Position numbers and translations under genes: made by a program
In this document: piece after piece, positions 1 through 4,910 of the stretch
Layout of the letters: each line of letters opens with the position of its first letter
How positions within the stretch are numbered: position 1 is the first letter of the stretch
Assembly (NCBI GenBank): GCA_023413645.1
Contig: JAEZPN010000080.1
Location: 1 to 6,091, forward strand
Direction of reading: 5' to 3'
Length of the DNA stretch: 6,091 nt
DNA from: Bacteroidota bacterium
Lineage (GTDB): Bacteria > Bacteroidota > Bacteroidia > Bacteroidales > Rikenellaceae
The notes under the pieces: generated by a model
Databases searched by the model: none
Seen by the model: only the letters and a program-made list of their open reading frames with translations
Told to the model about the DNA's origin: nothing

Positions 1-2
1 CG

Positions 3-551
3 TATGCCGTATGGTGGATTCGTCAGTCTATCCTCCAGGCTCTCGCCGAGCAGTCTCGTATCGTGCGTCTTCCCCTCAACCAGGTGGGCTCACTCAACAA
101 GATTAACAAGGCCTTTGCGCGCTTCGAGCAGGAGCACGAGCGTACTCCATCAGCTGAGGAGCTTGCAAATGAGCTCGAGCTTCCAAAAGAGAAGGTTACA
201 GACACACTCCGTGTAGCAGGTCGCCATATCTCTGTGGATGCACCCTTCGCAGATGGCGAGGATAACTCACTCCTCGACGTGCTTGTAAATGCCGACTCGC
301 CCAATGCTGACCGTGGTCTTATCAACGAGTCACTCGCAACAGAGGTAGACCGTGCACTCGAGATTCTCACAGAGCGTGAGCGCGACATCATCCGCTACTT
401 CTTCGGTATCGGTTGCTCAGAGATGACCCTCGAGGAGATTGGCGAGAAGTTTGACCTCACACGCGAGCGTGTACGTCAGATTAAGGAGAAGGCAATTCGC
501 AAGCTCCGCCAGTCTAATCGTGCAGGTATTCTCCGCTCATACCTCGGATAA
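3..551 (+). CDS. rpoD: Primary sigma-70 factor RpoD, C-terminal part (5' end outside window)
   Basis: Housekeeping sigma subunit of RNA polymerase, which directs the enzyme to most promoters. The frame is already open at the left edge, giving 182 visible residues that start inside region 2.3 (YAVWWIRQSI, the promoter-melting and -10 reading helix). Region 3 follows (residues about 24-80, PLNQVGSLNKINKAF and the RTPSAEELA stretch). Region 4 is at about 115-170, with the helix-turn-helix EIGEKFDLTRERVRQIKEKA that reads the -33 element, and the protein ends in RSYLG. A GTG at 63 is an internal Val codon, not the start, because homology continues upstream of it. Bacteroidota primary sigma factors are short (about 285-290 residues) and lack a long region 1.1, so roughly 100 residues are missing here. 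The stop codon TAA (549-551) overlaps the first base pairs of the palindromic array. No frameshift or lost key residue is visible. Identification as the primary sigma rather than a paralogue rests on the near-canonical regions 2.4 and 4.2. Confidence 0.96.
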   Translation, partial: YAVWWIRQSILQALAEQSRIVRLPLNQVGSLNKINKAFARFEQEHERTPSAEELANELELPKEKVTDTLRVAGRHISVDAPFADGEDNSLLDVLVNADSPNADRGLINESLATEVDRALEILTERERDIIRYFFGIGCSEMTLEEIGEKFDLTRERVRQIKEKAIRKLRQSNRAGILRSYLG

Positions 552-678
552 TTTAGCGTGATAAGGTAGCATCTGCTGCCGCTAACAAAAATAAATGCGA
601 ATGGGCAGTACGCCATAGTACAGCCCATCCGCATTTTTTTTGCCGAGCGTTGCATCTACTACCTTCTGACGCTAAATT
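550..678. repeat. Nested-palindrome element, copy 1 (129 bp)
   Basis: First of three tandem elements with the same fold. The outer stem is AATTTAGCGT (550-559) with ACGCTAAATT (669-678), ten perfect pairs. A 3x3 internal loop follows, GAT (560-562) facing CTG (666-668), then AAGGTAG (563-569) with CTACCTT (659-665). Inside lies a long central hairpin: 593-606 pairs with 623-636 with one A-C mismatch (600/629). After an A-A mismatch, GTAC (608-611) pairs with GTAC (618-621) around loop GCCATA. A small local hairpin, GGTAGC (565-570) with GCTGCC (575-580) and loop ATCT, would compete with the inner half of the outer stem. The left arm overlaps the rpoD stop codon. Element strand is unknown because the fold is nearly symmetrical. 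No coding potential is evident. Possible natures are a REP/BIME-like palindrome, a non-autonomous mobile element or a 3'-UTR RNA structure. Confidence 0.85.
593..641 (+). terminator. rpoD intrinsic terminator (central hairpin of copy 1)
   Basis: Stem 593-606/623-636 carries one A-C mismatch and is capped by a further GTAC/GTAC stem. It is followed directly by eight T residues (634-641, the first three of them in the stem). It lies 42 nt after the rpoD stop. The opposite strand also reads an oligo-T stretch after the hairpin (complement of 586-592), so it may work in both directions. It is the only one of the three central hairpins with a full T tract. Confidence 0.85.
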
Positions 679-679
679 G

Positions 680-806
680 AATTTCGCACGATAAGGGGTC
701 ATCTGCGACCTCTCAATCAATAGCCAGAATGAGAAATACGCTTAGTATGTCTCATTCTGGCTATTTTCATGTCGAGGCCACATCTAACCCCTTCTCCCAC
801 GAAATT
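680..806. repeat. Nested-palindrome element, copy 2 (127 bp)
   Basis: Separated from copy 1 by the single base G679. The outer stem is AATTTCG (680-686) with CGAAATT (800-806). The next part is a larger internal loop than in the other copies (687-692 CACGAT facing 794-799 CTCCCA; only 690-691 can pair with 795-796). Then AAGGGGT (693-699) pairs with ACCCCTT (787-793). The central hairpin is a perfect 16-bp stem, 719-734 with 750-765. It continues after an A-G mismatch with ATAC (736-739) and GTAT (745-748) around loop GCTTA. The hairpin is followed by only TTTT (764-767), a weak terminator at best. The competing local hairpin is AGGGGTC (694-700) with GACCTCT (707-713), one G-T wobble. ATCT follows the left arm (701-704) and precedes the right arm (782-785), as in copy 1. 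Confidence 0.85.
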
Positions 807-807
807 G

Positions 808-935
808 AATTTCTTGTGATAGCGGCGCTACTTCGCCACCTCAATCATTGGGCTGAATGGAATGTACGACAAGTACTATCCATCCAGCCCAATCTCTTAA
901 TCGGCGGTAAATTAGCGCCACTCTGACAAGAAATT
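808..935. repeat. Nested-palindrome element, copy 3 (128 bp)
   Basis: Separated from copy 2 by the single base G807. The outer stem is AATTTCTTGT (808-817) with ACAAGAAATT (926-935), ten perfect pairs. The internal loop GAT (818-820)/CTG (923-925) is identical to copy 1. A second stem, 821-830 with 913-922, has one C-A mismatch (823/920). The central hairpin is 847-861 with 879-893, with one A-C mismatch (856/884). A 2x2 internal loop follows, then GTAC (864-867) with GTAC (873-876) around loop GACAA. The local alternative hairpin is reduced to GGCG (824-827) with CGCC (834-837). On the right side GGCG (903-906) can also pair locally with CGCC (916-919). No T tract follows the central hairpin, so it is not an intrinsic terminator. 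Confidence 0.85.
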
Positions 936-984
936 AGGTCGTGCGGCTAATGAACGGTGCAGAATTATTTTTCTCCCATCACCA

Positions 985-1019
985 AATAAAAAAACAACCA
1001 CCTCGGTTTGAGGTGGTTG
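985..1019 (-). terminator. argR intrinsic terminator
   Basis: Perfect 10-bp stem, CAACCACCTC (995-1004) with GAGGTGGTTG (1010-1019), loop GGTTT. Read on the minus strand it is followed by TTTTTTT and then ATTT (complement of 985-994). It starts 21 nt beyond the argR stop codon. On the plus strand the following bases CTATTTTC make it at most a weak terminator. The 49 bases between this and the palindromic array (936-984) hold nothing I recognise. Confidence 0.9.
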
Positions 1020-1039
1020 CTATTTTCTATATTGCCATT

Positions 1040-1534
1040 TTACAACGTTCTCAACGAGGGGAACAACATATACAACTGCTCCATCAATGACTCCATGTCG
1101 AAACCGTCACGCAAGATAAGCAAGATGGTGTTGTCGCCCGCGATAGTACCCAAAATCTCGCTGATGCCCTTGCTGTCGATGGGCACAGAGATAGCACTCG
1201 CATAGCCGGGCTTGGTGCTGATGACGCACATATTACCCGAGAAGGCGATGTCGGTGATGTTATCCGAGATGTTGGTCGAGATAACGAGGTCGTCGCGCGA
1301 GTTGTTCGGAAGAACATAGATGTATCCCTTCTCCTTGTGTGGCACCTTCGCAACGTGCATATTCTTTAAGTCGCGCGAGAGGGTAGACTGCGTAATCTGC
1401 ACGCCACACTCCTCGAGACGCTTGATGAGCTCCTCTTGTGAGGAAATGTATTCAGAGCGAATAATCTTTCGTATTATAGATAATCTCTTTGACTTTTGGT
1501 TCATGTTTCCGCTGTTTGAATCGTAATTTCTCAT
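1040..1534 (-). CDS. argR: Arginine repressor ArgR/AhrC
   Basis: Arginine-sensing DNA-binding regulator. Members of the family form hexamers that bind ARG-box operators when arginine is present, repressing biosynthesis and often activating catabolism. The N-terminal winged helix-turn-helix covers residues about 15-75, with SSQEELIKRLEECGVQITQS followed by the family signature STLSRDLK (50-57). The C-terminal oligomerisation and arginine-binding domain covers about 85-164 and contains GTIAGDNT (129-136). The usual family motif there is GTIAGDDT, so the second Asp is Asn (N135) while D134 is kept. Two starts are possible: 1534 (164 residues) and Met11 at 1504 (154 residues, MNQKSKRLSIIRK). The second looks more like the family N-terminus and gives the usual length of about 150; no Shine-Dalgarno motif decides between them. 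The gene is convergent with rpoD and divergent from the lipoprotein gene, with its own promoter and terminator. No arginine gene is adjacent in this window. Confidence 0.93.
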   Translation of the reverse strand: MRNYDSNSGNMNQKSKRLSIIRKIIRSEYISSQEELIKRLEECGVQITQSTLSRDLKNMHVAKVPHKEKGYIYVLPNNSRDDLVISTNISDNITDIAFSGNMCVISTKPGYASAISVPIDSKGISEILGTIAGDNTILLILRDGFDMESLMEQLYMLFPSLRTL

Positions 1535-1578
1535 AACTAAACTAAATACACATCCGTTTTATTGTGCAATTCTCAGTA

Positions 1579-1609
1579 CAAATTTATAAAAAAATCGCGA
1601 ACGGAGCAA
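1579..1609 (-). promoter_or_regulatory. argR promoter (Bacteroidota -33/-7 type)
   Basis: Read on the minus strand, TTG (complement of 1607-1609) is followed after 20 nt by TAAATTTG (complement of 1579-1586), a perfect TAnnTTTG -7 box. This places the transcript start roughly 35-40 nt upstream of the 1534 start codon, compatible with either argR start. I saw no convincing ARG box overlapping it. Confidence 0.6.
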
Positions 1610-1720
1610 GCATTATCCTACTTTTTAACACTTTTATCGCTTTTTTTTTCTATAAAATAGTAATGACCACTATTAAATATTCTCGGTATTTAGTTTTATT
1701 AAATTAAAAAATTGCGGCAT

Positions 1721-1743
1721 AAATATTGCATTCTTCAATATTT
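1721..1743. promoter_or_regulatory. Candidate operator: perfect 8-bp inverted repeat
   Basis: AAATATTG (1721-1728) and CAATATTT (1736-1743) are exact reverse complements separated by 7 nt (CATTCTT). The left half contains the -33 TTG of the lipoprotein promoter and the right half ends 3 nt before its -7 box, so a bound dimer would cover the promoter. AT-rich sequence produces such repeats by chance fairly easily. It does not fit the ArgR consensus (TGAATnnnnATTCA) well, so the regulator is unknown. Confidence 0.35.
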
Positions 1744-1754
1744 TACTATCTTTG
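1726..1754 (+). promoter_or_regulatory. Promoter of the BACON lipoprotein gene
   Basis: TTG at 1726-1728, an 18-nt spacer, then TATCTTTG at 1747-1754, an exact match to the Bacteroidota -7 box TAnnTTTG. The start codon is 53 nt downstream of the -7 box, leaving a leader of about 45-50 nt that is A-rich near the start codon and has no Shine-Dalgarno motif. Confidence 0.7.
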
Positions 1755-1807
1755 TCGGGGTGTAATGTCTAATTTTAAATATTAAGAAAGCTTAAACTAC
1801 TAAACTA

Positions 1808-3073
1808 ATGAGAATGAAAAGAGTATTTATGTTGTTCACCATCGCATTGTTTGCCTTTGCTTGCGGTGAGAATGTGGAGGGCCCAAACAAGGGCGCTGCA
1901 CCCGAGATTGTCGTAGAGACTGAGAGTCCCATGTGGATAGATAGCGCCGAGGGCATCTACGAGATTGCCTACTCTATCGAGAACCCATCTGCAGGTTTGA
2001 AACTCGAAGCGGAGAGTAACGTCGATTGGGCGAGCGTCGTAGTGATTAAGGATGATGCGGTGTCGTTCGTAGTACAGGCGAACACCGAGTCTAGCGATCG
2101 TCGTGGCTCTATCAGCTTAAAATATGGCACAGCTAAGGCTTCGGTAACCATCTTCCAGCATGTGAAGGTAGATGTCAACTTCGAGGCTAAGACAACCGAT
2201 GGCAGCGTATTCACACACTGCACCAACGAAGCAGGCGTGCATAGCTACTTCGTTACACTCTCTAAGGAGGGCGTAAACAACGATGGTTCGTTCAAGCATG
2301 GTGCTAAGTACTACTGCTTCGACCTATGTGCCAAGGAGGTGGTGTCGAAGGATGAGACCGAGGCAACAATCCCCAATGGTACATACACCCTTTCGATGAC
2401 TGGCGAGCTTAGTGACCGCGCGATAAACTACATGTACAGCTACTATGTCGTTGGCGATAACTACTATCAGGAGGAGGTCGGTTTTGCCGATGCTGAGGTT
2501 GTAGTTGAAGATGGCAGAATCGTGGCAAACGTAGCCCTCGCAAATGGTGAGTTCCACCGTGTGGAGTATAGCGGTTCACTCGTAATTCCCGTATATAACG
2601 CTACTGTAACAGAGGGTCTTAGCACGCTTACAGGTAACCACTCTTTCGATATTACTGACGGCGTCTTTGTGGGTGCTTTCGTAGGCGATTTGATGTATAA
2701 CGGTTGCAACACTTGTCAGGTCTATATGTACGAATATCTCGACTATAACACCGGCGAGGAGCGTGGCGACCAGTTCCAGATTGACTTGCAGCTGCCCGCA
2801 GGTAGCCGTGACATCGTCGGCACTTACACCCATGGCACAACAGCGGGTCACTTCATCCCTGGTTCGGCTGAGGACCTTGGTGGTCAGTATATGCAGCAGA
2901 ACAGTTGGTATATGACAGCGGGTTACATCGACTTTGCACCACTTGTGCGTGGTTCGGTGAAGGTGGAGAAGGAGAGCGACAAGGTCTATATCTTCACTAT
3001 CGACACGGTTGATGACCGAGGTAACGCTATCAAGGGCACGTTCCGTGGTAGTGGTGAGTTCATCGACTGGTAG
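1808..3073 (+). CDS. BACON-domain lipoprotein with a probable duplicated C-terminal module
   Basis: Predicted lipoprotein of 421 residues. Residues 1-18 form a short signal peptide (MRMKRVF then a hydrophobic core), with the lipid-anchor Cys at 19 in AFAC; the -3 residue is Ala rather than Leu, which is tolerated in this phylum. A start at Met3 (1814) is equally plausible. Residues about 33-118 look like a BACON domain, a beta-sandwich common in Bacteroidota surface proteins: NVDWASV (71-77), VSFVVQANTESSDRRGSISL (85-104) and a final VTIFQ (113-117). Residues about 143-258 and 286-417 look like two diverged copies of one module. Each has a hydrophobic FDL/IDL strand followed by GTY (FDL 171 and GTY 191; IDL 325 and GTY 339), and each ends with a charged V.V. 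strand and a glycine-containing edge (EYSGSL, FRGSGEF). I cannot name that module. It has its own promoter and terminator and is not cotranscribed with the downstream lipoproteins. Binding or envelope roles are inference only. Confidence 0.85.
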   Translation: MRMKRVFMLFTIALFAFACGENVEGPNKGAAPEIVVETESPMWIDSAEGIYEIAYSIENPSAGLKLEAESNVDWASVVVIKDDAVSFVVQANTESSDRRGSISLKYGTAKASVTIFQHVKVDVNFEAKTTDGSVFTHCTNEAGVHSYFVTLSKEGVNNDGSFKHGAKYYCFDLCAKEVVSKDETEATIPNGTYTLSMTGELSDRAINYMYSYYVVGDNYYQEEVGFADAEVVVEDGRIVANVALANGEFHRVEYSGSLVIPVYNATVTEGLSTLTGNHSFDITDGVFVGAFVGDLMYNGCNTCQVYMYEYLDYNTGEERGDQFQIDLQLPAGSRDIVGTYTHGTTAGHFIPGSAEDLGGQYMQQNSWYMTAGYIDFAPLVRGSVKVEKESDKVYIFTIDTVDDRGNAIKGTFRGSGEFIDW

Positions 3074-3114
3074 AAGGACAAAAAGAATAAATTTAATCTT
3101 AATGGAGAAATAAG

Positions 3115-3148
3115 CTCCGTCGGGCATGTCAATGTCTGGCGGAGTTTT
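3115..3148 (+). terminator. Terminator of the BACON lipoprotein gene
   Basis: A 13-bp stem, CTCCGTCGGGCAT (3115-3127) with ATGTCTGGCGGAG (3132-3144), including three G-U wobbles, loop GTCA, followed by TTTT (3145-3148). It starts 42 nt after the stop codon. The wobbles make it asymmetric: stable as plus-strand RNA, but those pairs become C-A mismatches on the other strand. This supports a plus-strand role. Confidence 0.8.
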
Positions 3149-3227
3149 AGTTTGCACCTGTCCGCTAACTTTGACCATTGATATTGACTTCCCGTAGCCA
3201 AAATTGTCGGTTTTACGAAGTAAAGTG

Positions 3228-3257
3228 TTGTTAATAGCCAGATTATTGTTATATTTG
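3228..3257 (+). promoter_or_regulatory. Promoter of the two-gene lipoprotein unit
   Basis: TTG at 3228-3230, 19-nt spacer, then TATATTTG at 3250-3257, an exact TAnnTTTG -7 box. The predicted leader is about 90 nt and ends in an A-rich, G-poor stretch before the ATG at 3354, with no Shine-Dalgarno motif, as is usual for highly translated Bacteroidota genes. Confidence 0.65.
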
Positions 3258-3353
3258 CGCGAATTTGAGGTATTGTTGCCAAAGAGGTTGCGATACCAGT
3301 GCAATGAAAAAAGATTAAATTATTAATAACCAACTAAAAACCAACAAACTACC

Positions 3354-4892
3354 ATGAGAAAAATCCTTTCACTTATGAGTGTAACTCTCGTAGTTCTCTT
3401 TGCCGCAGGTTGCGAAATGCTCGGTGGCGAGAAGGAGAAGAGTGTTACTTTCGTATTCCAGAACGCTAAGACAACTACAACAACCGCTGAGGTGCAGGTT
3501 GTTCCCTCTGATGCAGAGGTTCGTTACGTTGCTTGCATCGTAAAGGCTCTCGAGATTAAGGACTTGGCAGATGCTGCTATTATGGACAAGCTCCTCGGTG
3601 CTGAGGATATTGCAATTGCTAAGGGTCCTAAGTTCCTTTCAGCAAAGAACCTTAACCCCGATACTGAGTACGTAGCTGTAGCCTTTGCTATCAATGGCAG
3701 CTCAAAGGTTCATCGCTACAACCTCAAGACTGAGGCTACTCAGGATCCTATCCCTGGTGAGCAGTTTGAGGTTCAGATCAGCGTTTCAGACATTAAGACT
3801 ACATCGGCAGTTGCAACAGCTACACCTAACACATCGGCTAACCGCTACTACTTCCGCGTCATCACAAAGATGGAGCTCGATGCCTTCGGTATCTACAACG
3901 ACGACTACCAGATCTTCGAGTATATCATTGAGAACCCCAGCAGCGGCGACTACATCACACAGGGTGAGACAACGCTAAACTGCCGTCTCAACGCAGATAT
4001 GGACTACCTCGCCGTAGCCTTCAACTTCGAGAACTGGGAGGCTGTACACAACCAGGAGGAGGCGATTAAGCTCTTCCGCTATGCCTTCACTACTCCCGAG
4101 GCTCCCGCAGTAGACCCCAACTCATTGTTCACATACTCTAACCTCGAGGTTACTCACACAGGCTTCTCTGTTGACGTGACACCCGTACAGGGCGAGGAGT
4201 CATTCTGGGGCTACTATGTATGGACAAAGAAGTCTTACGACGAGACTTTGGCTTCGGAGTCTAAGGCAAACATCGTTATGCGCAGCTACTTTGGTCTTAA
4301 CAACATCGGCGTAGAGCAGGGCTACGACTTCGGTACATTCATCCAGGAGTACCTCGGTCAGACTGGCTCATCAACCGTTGTTAACTACTTGCCTTTGCAA
4401 AACAACACTGACTATGTGTTGGTGCTCTTCTACATGGATCCTGAGGTTTCAGATCCTACAACTGTTTACGACTACAACTATGTAGCTATCCCATTCAAGA
4501 CTAAGGAGCCTTCAACCGACAATATTGCTTCATTGGAGGTTTCTGAGCCCGTTGTCGTTAAGAATGGCTTCAAGTACGACATCCAGTTCCTTGTTAAGAC
4601 AGATAACAACGCTGTCGATATGAAGGTTGGTGCACAGCTCTGGAACAACTACGACTTCGCGAAGTACTGGGATCCCAACGACTGGTCACAGATTCAGGCA
4701 TTCTTCATGTTCCGCACATCTGTTGAGCCTACAACTCTCGAGGCTGCAAAGACCGCTGAGGGTGCTACCGTATCATTCCCTGGCGTAGATAAGGACGACT
4801 ACGTATTCTTCTTCGAGGTTATCAACGAGGAGAACACAGCAACACAGTTTGCTGTTCGCGTAACTCCTGAGATGTTCGACAGCGCTCAGTAA
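3354..4892 (+). CDS. Large lipoprotein with four FN3-like beta-sandwich repeats
   Basis: Predicted lipoprotein of 512 residues. Residues 1-19 are the signal peptide, with anchor Cys20 in FAAGC. CEMLGGEKEK follows, carrying acidic residues after the Cys, though not the classic run of Asp/Glu of the surface-export signal. The mature part divides into about four related beta-rich modules: 29-128, 137-249, 257-386 and 392-507. The first three each carry the fibronectin-III-like sequence in which an L/N-x-D-x-D/E-Y turn precedes a hydrophobic strand: NPDTEYVAVAF (101-111), NADMDYLAVAF (213-223) and NNTDYVLVLFY (350-360). Module 4 has DKDDYVFFFEV (479-489) at the equivalent place. Modules 2-4 carry inserts rich in Tyr, Phe and Asn. 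No catalytic motif is visible. The promoter is at 3228-3257 and the next lipoprotein gene starts 18 nt after the stop, so the two are probably cotranscribed. Family assignment below FN3-like is not possible from sequence alone. Confidence 0.85.
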   Translation: MRKILSLMSVTLVVLFAAGCEMLGGEKEKSVTFVFQNAKTTTTTAEVQVVPSDAEVRYVACIVKALEIKDLADAAIMDKLLGAEDIAIAKGPKFLSAKNLNPDTEYVAVAFAINGSSKVHRYNLKTEATQDPIPGEQFEVQISVSDIKTTSAVATATPNTSANRYYFRVITKMELDAFGIYNDDYQIFEYIIENPSSGDYITQGETTLNCRLNADMDYLAVAFNFENWEAVHNQEEAIKLFRYAFTTPEAPAVDPNSLFTYSNLEVTHTGFSVDVTPVQGEESFWGYYVWTKKSYDETLASESKANIVMRSYFGLNNIGVEQGYDFGTFIQEYLGQTGSSTVVNYLPLQNNTDYVLVLFYMDPEVSDPTTVYDYNYVAIPFKTKEPSTDNIASLEVSEPVVVKNGFKYDIQFLVKTDNNAVDMKVGAQLWNNYDFAKYWDPNDWSQIQAFFMFRTSVEPTTLEAAKTAEGATVSFPGVDKDDYVFFFEVINEENTATQFAVRVTPEMFDSAQ

Positions 4893-4910
4893 TCTAATAC
4901 TAAGCAGATT

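Noticed and set aside
729..926. A 65-codon open frame on the plus strand in the rpoD-argR gap
   Set aside because: It lies entirely inside palindrome copies 2 and 3. Its sequence is explained by the stems, and the protein resembles nothing recognised.
550..935. CRISPR array or integron attC array
   Set aside because: Units abut with one base between them, so there are no spacers. The units are not identical repeats, and no Cas, integrase or attC core-site sequence is present.
550..935. Retron or other reverse-transcriptase-linked RNA
   Set aside because: The layout of flanking arms with a short and a long hairpin is only superficially similar. No reverse transcriptase gene is in the window, and three tandem copies would be atypical.
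3233..3242. AATAGCCAGA shared with the stem of palindrome copy 2 (719-728)
   Set aside because: A 10-bp match with no accompanying arms or hairpin at the second site; consistent with chance in this window length and composition.
2576..3304. A 242-codon minus-strand open frame across the end of the BACON lipoprotein gene
   Set aside because: It is antisense to a clear lipoprotein coding region and crosses that gene's terminator. It has no promoter-like sequence or family signature and is a shadow of codon bias.
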